Of a DNA stretch of 7,475 nucleotides, positions 1-6,899 are shown piece by piece. The stretch's first letter is position 1. Each line of letters starts with the position of its first letter. Position numbers and translations under genes: made by a program. The stretch comes from Candidatus Zhuqueibacterota bacterium 4484_87. GTDB taxonomy: Bacteria > Zhuqueibacterota > Zhuqueibacteria > Thermofontimicrobiales > Thermofontimicrobiaceae. Location of the stretch: positions 1-7,475 of the forward strand of contig NATN01000133.1 in the NCBI GenBank assembly GCA_002085355.1, read 5' to 3'. The notes below the pieces were generated by a model. It had not been told where the DNA came from, made no database searches, and saw only the letters and a list, made by a program, of their open reading frames with translations.

Positions 1-5
1 TTTAA

Positions 6-43
6 CCCGAAACTATGAACTCGAAGCTACAGACTCGAAACCC
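6..43. repeat. Degenerate short tandem repeat, period 14 bp, about 2.6 units
   Basis: Three successive blocks starting at 6, 20 and 34 follow the pattern CYCGAARCTAYRRA, for example CCCGAAACTATGAA and CTCGAAGCTACAGA; the third is partial. A related stretch occurs in inverted orientation at 6915-6932, where the reverse complement of that stretch matches positions 7-24 at 15 of 18 bases. This suggests a dispersed intergenic repeat family rather than a chance run. Its function is unknown. It sits just upstream of the ParB-like gene and occupies most of the visible upstream region, so any promoter for that gene lies in or before it. Confidence 0.5.
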
Positions 44-61
44 TAAAAATGAACAATAAAA

Positions 62-1048
62 ATGAAAAAGCCAAAGCTGCAAACAATCAATATTAACGAC
101 ATCGATTTTGAAGACAAAAGCTACGTTTTTACCTTTGAGCCGCTGATCAGCGACATGGTGCATTCCATTCAGGCTGTCGGACTGATCAATCCGCCATGGC
201 TGGAAAAGCGAAGTGATGGCAAATTTCGCATTGTATCGGGGTTCAAGCGCATCATCGCACTGAAGCATCTGTCACAAAAAAAATTCTCTGCTTTGGTTCA
301 TTCGGCGGGTGATGATAAAATCAACGAAGAATTATTCCTGGTAAATCTCCATGACAATATCGCTACACGGGAAATCAATGTCATTGAAAAAGCCCTGATC
401 TTGCGCAAATTGATTTTTGATTTGAAAATTAACAAAAAACGGGTAATCAATGATTACCTGCCGTTATTGGGCTTTGGCAAAAATCCGGAAATTTTGAAGC
501 GTTACCTGCCCCTGGCAGAACTGCCTGATTATCTGAAAGCAGCCTTGCTCGATGATACGATTTCCATTGAAACAGCGAACCTACTCGCAGAATTACCGGA
601 AACGGAAAGCGCTGAAATATTTTCAATTTTCCAAAATTTAAAATTGGGCAGAAACCGGCAGAAAGAACTGCTGCGGTTGCTGCAGGAGATACAACACGTC
701 TCATCTCATTCACCGCTGGAGATTCTTGGCGCTCGTGAAATTCAACAAATACTCGAAAATGAAAAGCTGACTCCGCCAATCAAAACGCAGCGGCTCATCA
801 CTGAAATAAAGAAAATCCGTTACCCTTTTTTCTCAAAAATCGAACAAAAATTTCTCGACCTAAAAAAAGGTCTCAAATTACCGCCTTCAATTCGGATTAT
901 CCCGCCGCCTTACTTTGAGGGCAAAAAATTTACGATTGAATTCACCTTTTCATCACAAAAAGAATTTAACCAGGCAATCTCACTGCTGAATAAACTGAAA
1001 TCGGAAAATAAAATCAAACCACTGGAAAAACTGACAAAAAATGACTGA
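62..1048 (+). CDS. ParB/Srx-fold protein (ParB-like N-terminal domain plus helix-turn-helix), 328 aa
   Basis: The N-terminal third resembles a ParB nucleotide-binding domain. There is an 'AVGLINPPWLEK' strand region (about residues 38-49), a variant of the ParB GERR box reading SGFKR (59-63), and an NLHDN segment (95-99) followed by INVIEKA (105-111), matching the ENLxR...NPxExA pattern of ParB. Residues about 118-180 look like the ParB HTH domain, including LPLAELPDYLKAALLDDTISIETANLLAELPE-type spacing. The C-terminal part (about 190-328) is Lys-rich and I do not recognise it. ATG 62 is the only usable start, because an in-frame TGA lies at 50-52; no clear Shine-Dalgarno precedes it. The stop overlaps the start of the next gene by 8 bases, so the two products are probably made together. 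There is no ParA partner in view and the GERR box is altered, so chromosome partitioning is unlikely. DNA binding or recruitment for the neighbouring radical SAM enzyme is an inference. The fold assignment is fairly sure; the role is unknown. Confidence 0.75.
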   Translation: MKKPKLQTININDIDFEDKSYVFTFEPLISDMVHSIQAVGLINPPWLEKRSDGKFRIVSGFKRIIALKHLSQKKFSALVHSAGDDKINEELFLVNLHDNIATREINVIEKALILRKLIFDLKINKKRVINDYLPLLGFGKNPEILKRYLPLAELPDYLKAALLDDTISIETANLLAELPETESAEIFSIFQNLKLGRNRQKELLRLLQEIQHVSSHSPLEILGAREIQQILENEKLTPPIKTQRLITEIKKIRYPFFSKIEQKFLDLKKGLKLPPSIRIIPPPYFEGKKFTIEFTFSSQKEFNQAISLLNKLKSENKIKPLEKLTKND

Positions 1049-2138
1049 CAAACTATACCATCCATCAAAGCTTTTCATTGAAAAACGCGCCCTGAAGCAT
1101 CCGATCACCAACCGGATCATGGAACGGCTGCTGCATTTGAAACCGGTCATCATCAATGACGTTGGTGAATTCATTTTGGCTGAAAAAGATAATTTTACAG
1201 ATGTCCCGCCTCAGGAAAAGCCGCTCATTCTGGCGTTTCAAAAAGGAAAATTTCTCAAAAATTGTCCAGGAACGCAACGCTACATCTGCTGCGGATATCA
1301 AATTTTAAATCTGGTGAACAACTGTGAAATTAATTGTTCGTATTGCATTTTGCAAGGTTATCTGAACAGTCCGTTCATCATTGTGTACGTCAACCTGGAG
1401 CATTTATTTCAGGAATTGGAAAATACCTTTGCGGAAAATCAGGAAAAAATCTACCGAATTGGCACGGGGGAATTGGCAGACAGCCTGAGCACAGATCATT
1501 TGACTAATTTCAGCCGAGAATTGGTGCGGTTTTTCAGCCACCGTAAAAATGCAGTATTGGAGTTGAAAACAAAAACCACGCAAATCGAAAACTTTCTCGA
1601 TGAACCGCACCGCGGCAGAACGGTCGTGGCATGGTCTTTGAACACTCCCCGAGTCATTGCTACTGAAGAAAAGATGGCTCCATCTTTGGAAGAACGAATC
1701 GACGCGGCGCAAAGGAGTCAAAAAGCCGGTTTTCGTCTGGCCTTTCATTTCGATCCCATGATCTACTATGAAAATTGCGAGGAAGATTACAAAAGCGTTG
1801 TCCGGCAACTATTTGAAAAAATCGACCCTAAAAATATCATCTGGATCAGTCTCGGCGCGCTGCGCTATCCACCGCATCTGGAATCTCTGATTCGGCACAA
1901 TCACCCGGACTCGGAAATCACTTACGGAGAGCTCTTTCCCGGCCTGGATGGCAAGCTCCGTTATTTCAAACCCATCCGCATCCGAATGTTTCGTGAAATT
2001 TACCGCGAAATTAAAAAAGCTGCACCGGATGTTTTCGTCTATTTATGCATGGAAAGCTCGGAAGTCTGGGAGAAATCCTTTGGCTGGACTCCGAAAACCA
2101 GCGCTGGGTTGAAACGAATGATGGACGAACTTGTTTAA
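1041..2138 (+). CDS. Spore photoproduct lyase-like radical SAM protein, 365 aa
   Basis: The radical SAM cluster motif C-x3-C-x2-C is at Cys95, Cys99 and Cys102 in 'NCEINCSYCILQGYLN', followed by 'PFIIVYVNLE', close to the SPL pattern CxxxCxYCYLQ...PYIRTYVNVE. Further family-like segments are 'HPSKLFIEKRALKHPI' near the N-terminus, 'LELKTKTTQIENFL', 'VAWSLNTPRVI', and 'SLEERIDAAQRSQKAGFRLAFHFDPMIYYENCEEDY', which parallels the SPL stretch EKRIEAA..AKAGYPLGFIVAPIY..EGWEEGY. Length is close to the usual ~340 aa. SPL repairs the thymine dimer of spore DNA by an SAM-derived radical. Here the region aligning to the H-donor Cys141 of the Bacillus enzyme (about residues 130-150, containing RIGTGELADS) has no cysteine, so the classical mechanism may not hold. 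The ATG at 1041 lies inside the end of the ParB-like gene (ATG...TGA overlap), indicating translational coupling. Family membership is strong; the substrate is uncertain and could be another DNA lesion. Confidence 0.85.
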   Translation: MTDKLYHPSKLFIEKRALKHPITNRIMERLLHLKPVIINDVGEFILAEKDNFTDVPPQEKPLILAFQKGKFLKNCPGTQRYICCGYQILNLVNNCEINCSYCILQGYLNSPFIIVYVNLEHLFQELENTFAENQEKIYRIGTGELADSLSTDHLTNFSRELVRFFSHRKNAVLELKTKTTQIENFLDEPHRGRTVVAWSLNTPRVIATEEKMAPSLEERIDAAQRSQKAGFRLAFHFDPMIYYENCEEDYKSVVRQLFEKIDPKNIIWISLGALRYPPHLESLIRHNHPDSEITYGELFPGLDGKLRYFKPIRIRMFREIYREIKKAAPDVFVYLCMESSEVWEKSFGWTPKTSAGLKRMMDELV

Positions 2139-2177
2139 TATTCTCTATTTCAATTAAATCATAAACTCGGGATTTGA

Positions 2178-3554
2178 ATGGAATTAACGTCTGCGATCTA
2201 TTTTTCTTTCCTTTCCGTGACCATTATCTTTTCTCTGCTCTCCGCTGGATTTTTAGTGACTTTTTTTCTGGAAAAAAACTTTCGCGCTCTTTGTCGAGGT
2301 TTCCTGATTTTCGTTCCAACAGCAGCGATTCTCTTTGCCCTGCTGTTCAGCGAAATCTTCTTAAAATTTGAAATTCTGACAACAATCGTCTTGCTCGCAC
2401 TTTTTTTTGATGTCGCCATGCTCGTCCGCCTGCCTTCTCCGGCAATTCGCATCAATAAAAGTCAACAGGAACGCGTTGACGAACGGGATGCTTTTTTTCA
2501 TCGATTTTATTATCTGCGGGAGGAGATGCCGGAGTTCAAAACTTATTACGAGACTCATCCAGAGAAAAAAGAAATTGACGACGCTATCCGCGCACTTCCT
2601 GATCTGGGAGAAGCCGGTTCGCGCAGCTACCATGCGATTAATTCACTTTTCCAGACTGCCACTTTTGATATTATCGGCCGCTTCAATCGTTCAGCTCACT
2701 TTTTCCCTGAAAAAAAATCTGATTTTCCCGGCTCGGTCTCTTCGCTTGAGATGACGCAACGGATTAAAGGTTATGCCCACTATCTGGGCGCAGACCTCGT
2801 CGGGGTGACTAAATTAAATCCTGCGTACATTTACAGCCATAATGCCCGCGGCGAAGGAGATTGGGGCGCCCCCATTGAGCTCAATCATAAATTCGCTATT
2901 GCCCTTGCTGTGGAGATGAAATCTGAAATGATTTCTCATGCACCAGATGTCGCCGTCACGACAGAAAGCTCTCTGCGCTACATGGACACCGCTAAAATAG
3001 CACTCATTCTGGCACGATTTATCAGTTTATTGGGCTATGAAGCCCGTGCCCACATCGACGGCAACTATCGCGTAATGTGCATCCCCGTTGCCGCAGACGC
3101 TGGGCTTGGCGAGTTGGGCAGACTCGGTTTGCTTGTCACACCGCAATATGGCTCACGGGTCAGAATTTCTGTGGTGACCTCAAATCTGCCATTAGTTCCA
3201 GATGAGCCAATAACATTCGGCGTTCAGCATTTCTGTGAAATTTGCAAAAAATGCGCGCAAAATTGTCCATCTGCTTCCATCAGCAGTGAAGACAAAAAAT
3301 GGGTCAAGGGAGTGAAAAAATGGCAGTCCCAGCAGGAGAGTTGCTATCGATTCTGGCGTTTGCAAGGCTCGGACTGTTCGGTGTGCATCAATGAATGCCC
3401 CTATTCATATCCTTCAACACTGATGCACAATTTGATGCGTTCATTTGTAAAAAATAATAATTTCTCTCGTCGCATGATCTACTGGGGAGATCGGATATTT
3501 TACGGAAAGAAAAACAAATCATCATTTCCGCTGCCTCAATGGCACAAAAAGTAA
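2178..3554 (+). CDS. Reductive dehalogenase-like corrinoid/Fe-S protein with N-terminal membrane anchor, 458 aa
   Basis: Residues about 7-31, 41-62 and 66-82 are hydrophobic and read as three membrane helices. There is no twin-arginine signal. The catalytic part carries hallmark RdhA segments: 'GADLVGVTKLNPAYIYS', 'LLGYEARAH', 'IPVAADAGLGELGRLGLLVTPQYGSRVRISVV' and 'PLVPDEPITFGVQHFCEICKKCAQNCPSASI'. Two [4Fe-4S] sets follow: Cys353/356/359/363 in CEICKKCAQNCP, and Cys389 with Cys400/403/407 in SDCSVCINECPYS. This matches the cobamide plus two-cluster architecture of tetrachloroethene dehalogenase rather than the shorter QueG epoxyqueuosine reductase. Basic residues in the first loop (EKNFRALCR) and after helix 3 place the catalytic domain on the cytoplasmic side by the positive-inside rule. 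No separate RdhB gene is adjacent; the anchor may do that job. The gene starts 39 bp after the SPL-like gene with only a weak GGGA site before ATG 2178. The substrate is unknown, and dehalogenation itself is not proven by the sequence. Confidence 0.85.
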   Translation: MELTSAIYFSFLSVTIIFSLLSAGFLVTFFLEKNFRALCRGFLIFVPTAAILFALLFSEIFLKFEILTTIVLLALFFDVAMLVRLPSPAIRINKSQQERVDERDAFFHRFYYLREEMPEFKTYYETHPEKKEIDDAIRALPDLGEAGSRSYHAINSLFQTATFDIIGRFNRSAHFFPEKKSDFPGSVSSLEMTQRIKGYAHYLGADLVGVTKLNPAYIYSHNARGEGDWGAPIELNHKFAIALAVEMKSEMISHAPDVAVTTESSLRYMDTAKIALILARFISLLGYEARAHIDGNYRVMCIPVAADAGLGELGRLGLLVTPQYGSRVRISVVTSNLPLVPDEPITFGVQHFCEICKKCAQNCPSASISSEDKKWVKGVKKWQSQQESCYRFWRLQGSDCSVCINECPYSYPSTLMHNLMRSFVKNNNFSRRMIYWGDRIFYGKKNKSSFPLPQWHKK

Positions 3555-3623
3555 AACTAAGACCCGCTAACTGGTCCGAATGAAATTAACAAAAAAAAAT
3601 TTTGAAATTTTTGAAAAAAGTAC

Positions 3624-3651
3624 TTGCCTTTTTAATTTTTTGTGTTATCTT
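3624..3651 (+). promoter_or_regulatory. Candidate sigma70-type promoter for korDABC
   Basis: TTGCCT at 3624-3629 and TATCTT at 3646-3651 are separated by 16 bases in a very AT-rich context. Both boxes are close to the TTGACA/TATAAT consensus. Initiation would fall near 3658, giving a leader of about 290 nt before korD. This is pattern reading only, since AT-rich DNA yields many such matches. Confidence 0.4.
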
Positions 3652-3693
3652 AAATATCTAAAACACGTTTTCTTTTTCCTAAAGATTGGAACG

Positions 3694-3800
3694 GAAACGC
3701 GACCTCTTATGCCGCTGGAAGCGGAAGATCAAGCTCGTGAAACTTACGAATGATCACCTCATTTCACGGTTTTGATCGCGCCGATTATTGACACGCGACC
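3694..3800 (+). ncRNA. Structured 5' leader RNA candidate, unknown class
   Basis: A nearly continuous 16-position stem pairs 3727-3742 (GATCAAGCTCGTGAAA) with 3762-3777 (TTTCACGGTTTTGATC): 13 Watson-Crick pairs, two G-U pairs and one mismatch around a 19-nt loop. Just upstream, CCGC/GCGG (3712-3715 and 3721-3724) closes a 5-nt loop. The pair is flanked by a direct repeat GAMACGCGACC at 3694-3704 and 3790-3800 (10 of 11 identical). GGAAC at 3801-3805 could also pair with GTTCC at 3836-3840. It lies between the promoter candidate and korD, so it could be a cis-regulatory leader or a small RNA. I could not match it to a known riboswitch, and there is no T run making it a terminator. Confidence 0.4.
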
Positions 3801-3948
3801 GGAACCTGAGCCCCGACTTCACCTGAAAACGAATTGTTCCATTTCTCATCAATCAATTTGCTGAAACATTTACTTATTTTATCTGTGGCGTCCTGTCATT
3901 TAGCTAATTGATTTTTCAAAAATAATAAAATTTAATGAGGAGATGTCC

Positions 3949-4227
3949 ATGCAATATTGGCGCAAACCTCTGGACGCGGACAGGATACAAATCCCGCACG
4001 GGGAGATTCACATCGTCCGCGACCGCTGCAAAGGATGTGGCTTTTGTGTGGAATACTGCCCAAAAGATGTATTGGAGCTGTCTTCACAATTTAACATTAA
4101 AGGTTATCATCCGCCGGAAGCCGTAAATGCAGATGCGTGCGTGCATTGTCAACTGTGCGAATTGTTATGTCCCGAATTTGCAATTTTTGTCACGCTAAAA
4201 GAGGAGGAACAAACCGTTGAAGGCTGA
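3949..4227 (+). CDS. korD: 2-oxoacid (2-oxoglutarate):ferredoxin oxidoreductase, delta (ferredoxin) subunit, 92 aa
   Basis: This small 2x[4Fe-4S] ferredoxin subunit passes electrons between the TPP-bearing beta subunit and external ferredoxin. Cluster motifs are Cys27/30/33/37 (CKGCGFCVEYCP) and Cys64/67/70/74 (CVHCQLCELLCPEFAI). An upstream in-frame ATG at 3943 directly abuts the GAGGAG ribosome site (3937-3942). ATG 3949 has a normal 6-base gap, so I prefer it. The 'GEIHIVRDRCKGCGFCVEYCP...GYHPPEAVNADACVHCQLCELLCP' layout is typical of KorD/VorD subunits that head KOR operons. Its end overlaps the korA start by 11 bases. Confidence 0.9.
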   Translation: MQYWRKPLDADRIQIPHGEIHIVRDRCKGCGFCVEYCPKDVLELSSQFNIKGYHPPEAVNADACVHCQLCELLCPEFAIFVTLKEEEQTVEG

Positions 4228-5374
4228 TCCGAAAGGAGTACTCACTGGAGAGCACTATTTAGATGGAGACCACGCCTGCACTGAAGGGGCGTTAGCTGCA
4301 GGATGCCGTTTTTTTGCCGGTTATCCGATTACTCCATCCACAGAAGTCGCGGAAAGATTTTCTGCGCGAATTCCTCACGTCGGGGGAATTTTTATTCAGA
4401 TGGAAGACGAATTAGGCTCAATGGCAGCAGTCGTCGGCGCATCCTGGGGAGGAAAAAAGTCCATGACCGTCACTTCAGGACCCGGATTTTCTCTCATGAT
4501 GGAGAATATCGGTCTGGCAGCAATGATGGAAACGCCGTGCGTTATTGTAAATGTACAGCGCGGCGGCCCATCAACCGGATTGCCAACCATGGTCGGTCAG
4601 TCGGATATGATGCAGGCGCGTTGGGGCTCCCATGGTGATTACGAAATAATTGCCATTAGCCCGGCTTCTCCGCAGGAGGCGTTCGATTACAGCATTAAAT
4701 GTTTCAATTTAGCTGAAAAATATCGCGTGCCAGTGATGTTCATGATGGATGAATGTGTGGGACACATGACGGAAAAAGTCGTCATTCCCAATCCCGACCA
4801 GATAGATGTTGAGCCCAGACGTCTGACAAAAAAATCGCCGAAAGACTATTTACCCTACGAACCAAATGAAGATCTCGTTCCGGACATGATTGTTGCCGGT
4901 GATGGCTACCGCATTCACAGCACAGGTCTCACTCATGATGAACGCGGTTATCCGGCAATGAAACCTGAAGTTCAGGAAAAATTGGTTCATCGCCTCGTGG
5001 ATAAAATCTCCAAAAATGCGGATAAAATCATCGAATTAGAAGAAGATCAGACCGATGACGCAGACGTGATTGTCATGGCTTACGGAATCACTTCGCGTGT
5101 AACCATGCCAGCCATTTTCAAAGCAAGGAAAAAAGGTATCAAAGTCGGCTTTATTAAAATGATAACTGTCTGGCCCTTTCCGGAAAAGCGCGTTAGAGAG
5201 TTGGCTAAAAAAGTCAAAGCATTTGTAATGCCGGAAATCAATTTGGGTCAGGTGGCATTGGAATTGGAGCGCGTTGTCAGCGGTAAGGCTGGCGTTCACC
5301 ACATTCCCCATGCTGGTGGCTGGGTTCACGATCCTGAAGATATTTACAAAGTCATTGTGGAGGCTGCAAAATGA
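4217..5374 (+). CDS. korA: 2-oxoglutarate-type:ferredoxin oxidoreductase, alpha subunit, 385 aa
   Basis: The alpha subunit of the CoA-dependent 2-oxoacid:ferredoxin oxidoreductase contributes the pyrimidine-side and CoA-binding surfaces and pairs with the beta subunit. Family segments are 'EGALAAGCRFFAGYPITPSTE' (about residues 23-43), 'MEDELGSMAAVVGASWGGKKSMTVTSGPGFSLM' (62-94), 'MMETPCVIVNVQRGGPSTGLPT' (103-124), the 'HSTGLTHDERGYP' segment, and the C-terminal transketolase-like domain 'VIVMAYGITSRV...KVGFIKMITVWPFPEKRVRELA'. The start is probably TTG at 4217: the strong site GAGGAGGAA (4201-4209) lies 7 bases upstream. A second purine run at 4232-4238 has no start codon after it. The KorA assignment is firm. 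The precise substrate (2-oxoglutarate versus branched-chain or other 2-oxoacids) is not fixed by sequence alone; the KOR-type beta subunit favours 2-oxoglutarate. The stop overlaps korB (ATGA at 5371-5374). Confidence 0.93.
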   Translation: MKADPKGVLTGEHYLDGDHACTEGALAAGCRFFAGYPITPSTEVAERFSARIPHVGGIFIQMEDELGSMAAVVGASWGGKKSMTVTSGPGFSLMMENIGLAAMMETPCVIVNVQRGGPSTGLPTMVGQSDMMQARWGSHGDYEIIAISPASPQEAFDYSIKCFNLAEKYRVPVMFMMDECVGHMTEKVVIPNPDQIDVEPRRLTKKSPKDYLPYEPNEDLVPDMIVAGDGYRIHSTGLTHDERGYPAMKPEVQEKLVHRLVDKISKNADKIIELEEDQTDDADVIVMAYGITSRVTMPAIFKARKKGIKVGFIKMITVWPFPEKRVRELAKKVKAFVMPEINLGQVALELERVVSGKAGVHHIPHAGGWVHDPEDIYKVIVEAAK

Positions 5375-6249
5375 AAAAAAACGCAGGAAATGTCCCGGAA
5401 CATCCCATGGAAAACTTGCTGCGCATGGACCGTATTCCGCACATTTGGTGCTCCACCTGTGGCATCGGCACAGCCGTGTCTTGTTTTATTCAAGCGCTGC
5501 AAAATTTTGACTATCCGTTGGATAAAATCGCCGTCGTTTCTGGGATTGGTTGTTCCGGGAGAATCGCAGGCTACATTAAATTGGATTCTTTCCACACAAC
5601 TCACGGTAGAGCGATTCCGTTCGCAACAGGTCTGAAATTAGCCAATCCGGAATTAAAAGTAATTGTCTTCAGTGGTGACGGAGACCTGGTTTCCATTGGC
5701 GGGAATCATCTGATTCATGCAGCAAGGCGCAACATGGACATCACTGTCTTTTGCGTCAACAATTTCATTTACGCCATGACCGGCGGTCAATGTGCGCCAA
5801 CGACTCCGACAGATGCAAACAGCTCAACTTCACCCTACGGGAATTTTGATCATCCGTTCAATATTCCATTGCTCGTCGGCTCCTGTGGTGCAACGTACGT
5901 TGCGCGCTGGACTGCTTTACATATTCGGCGATTGACGCGATCCATGCAAGAAGCGCTGGAAAAACCAGGGTTTTCATTCGTGGAAATCATCGCTCCCTGT
6001 TCGACACTTTACGCGCGCAGAAATCGCCTCGGCACCGGATTAGATTTGATGAAATTTTATCACGACAACAGCGTAATTCAACACGGCGCACCACTGGAAT
6101 CGCTGGATATTCAATTTCAGAAAAAAATCATTGTCGGAAAATTTATCGATAAAAAACGCCCAACCTTTCTGGAAGCCTGGGATCAATATCTGGGAAAGAA
6201 ATTGGGCGACAAATTCATTTCGGCGGAGAAAGGGATTCGCGCCGCGTGA
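5371..6249 (+). CDS. korB: 2-oxoglutarate-type:ferredoxin oxidoreductase, beta subunit (TPP-binding), 292 aa
   Basis: The beta subunit holds thiamine diphosphate and a [4Fe-4S] cluster and performs the oxidative decarboxylation (or reductive carboxylation) of the 2-oxoacid. Cluster ligands appear as Cys27 and Cys30 (HIWCSTCGIG), Cys61 (GIGCSGR) and Cys210 (APCSTLYARRN). The TPP/Mg motif is GDGD at 102-105, followed by 'SIGGNHLIHAARRNMDITVFCVNNFIYAMTGGQCAPTTPT' through about 147, a very conserved stretch of this family. 'APTTPTDANSSTSPYGNFDHPFNI' resembles KorB more than pyruvate-type PorB. Translation is coupled to korA by the ATGA overlap, and GGAGG lies just upstream at 5359-5363. Length is typical. 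An extra Cys (C141) follows the GGQ motif, where many homologues have Tyr or another residue; its meaning is unclear. Confidence 0.94.
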   Translation: MKKNAGNVPEHPMENLLRMDRIPHIWCSTCGIGTAVSCFIQALQNFDYPLDKIAVVSGIGCSGRIAGYIKLDSFHTTHGRAIPFATGLKLANPELKVIVFSGDGDLVSIGGNHLIHAARRNMDITVFCVNNFIYAMTGGQCAPTTPTDANSSTSPYGNFDHPFNIPLLVGSCGATYVARWTALHIRRLTRSMQEALEKPGFSFVEIIAPCSTLYARRNRLGTGLDLMKFYHDNSVIQHGAPLESLDIQFQKKIIVGKFIDKKRPTFLEAWDQYLGKKLGDKFISAEKGIRAA

Positions 6250-6308
6250 TCATATTCTCATGCAAAGAAAGACCGATGATAAAAATTTGTTGATAAACGG
6301 AGGAAGAA

Positions 6309-6899
6309 ATGGCGAGAACAGAAATCCGCGTCTCCGGATTTGGCGGTCAGGGCGTTATTTTGTGCGGTTATCTCATCGGAAAATCAGCCGCTTTAAAAGC
6401 AGGCAAGCAGGCGACGCTAAACCAGAGCTTCGGGCCCGAAGCCCGTGGCAGCGCTTGCAGTGCGCAGGTTATAGTATCCGATGAAAAGATTCTCTATCCC
6501 TACCTTACACAGCCGGATATTCTCATCTGCATGTCCCAGGAAGCTTACGCCAAATTCGAACCAGAGCTCAAAAAAGATGGATTGCTGCTGGTCGATGAAG
6601 ATCTGGTTAAAGACGCTAAATCCCGCGATAAAATCAAGCTTTACAAAATACCAGCGACAAGATTTGCTGAGGAGATCGGCAGAAAAATCGTCCTGAACAT
6701 TGTGATGCTGGGTTTTTTCACAGCAGTTTCTGGTTTGCTGGACAAAGAGGCTGTTCGTTCCACAGTGGAAACTTCGGTGCCCAAGGGCACTGAGGAATTG
6801 AATTTGAAAGCATTTGAAAAGGGATTTGCTTACGGCAGTGAATTACTAAAATCTGCCCCCACTGCTGGAAAAAAGAAAAAAGCGGCTGTTCCGGCTTAA
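6309..6899 (+). CDS. korC: 2-oxoglutarate-type:ferredoxin oxidoreductase, gamma subunit, 196 aa
   Basis: The gamma subunit completes the KOR complex. Family motifs are GFGGQG (residues 10-15), 'LNQSFGPEARGSACSAQVIVSDEKILYP' (about 37-64), 'LICMSQEAYAKFEPELKKDGLLLVDEDLV', 'ARFAEEIGRKIVLNIVMLGFF', and 'VPKGTEELNLKAFEKGFAYG' near the end. ATG 6309 is preceded by GGAGGA at 6299-6304 with good spacing. The gene begins 59 bases after korB, a small gap for this operon. The last ~15 residues (SAPTAGKKKKAAVPA) form a Lys/Ala-rich tail that most family members lack; it looks disordered and of no known role. Confidence 0.93.
   Translation: MARTEIRVSGFGGQGVILCGYLIGKSAALKAGKQATLNQSFGPEARGSACSAQVIVSDEKILYPYLTQPDILICMSQEAYAKFEPELKKDGLLLVDEDLVKDAKSRDKIKLYKIPATRFAEEIGRKIVLNIVMLGFFTAVSGLLDKEAVRSTVETSVPKGTEELNLKAFEKGFAYGSELLKSAPTAGKKKKAAVPA

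Larger units (their letters stand above)
3555..3948. other. Gene-free 394-bp intergenic region upstream of the kor operon
   Basis: No convincing protein gene lies here. An AT-rich block (3585-3660) contains the promoter candidate. It is followed by a more GC-rich segment (about 3680-3835) with inverted and direct repeats, then another AT-rich stretch down to the korD ribosome site GAGGAG at 3937-3942. No canonical hairpin-plus-T-run terminator is visible after the reductive-dehalogenase-like gene; the only inverted repeat there, GACC/GGTC at 3561-3576, is short and lacks a T run. Confidence 0.6.

Noticed and set aside
447..779. Reverse-strand open frame of 110 codons and similar antisense frames
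   Set aside because: They lie opposite well-supported genes, show no family resemblance and no ribosome site.
62..1048. Chromosomal partition protein ParB
   Set aside because: The GERR box is altered to SGFKR, the C-terminus is not recognisably ParB, and there is no parA or replication gene nearby; only the fold is claimed.
2178..3554. Epoxyqueuosine reductase QueG
   Set aside because: QueG lacks membrane helices, and the PLVPDxPIxFGVxxFCExCKKCAxxCP and DAGLGxxxRxGLLxTPxYG segments are of RdhA type.
3561..3576. GACC/GGTC inverted repeat as a terminator after the reductive-dehalogenase-like gene
   Set aside because: Only a 4-bp stem with an 8-nt loop and no T run behind it.
3709..3753. 14-residue leader ORF (MPLEAEDQARETYE)
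   Set aside because: No ribosome binding site and no run of a regulatory amino acid; noted only because its stop falls in the loop of the long hairpin.
3943..3945. Upstream ATG as korD start
   Set aside because: It touches the GAGGAG ribosome site with no spacer; ATG 3949 has proper spacing.
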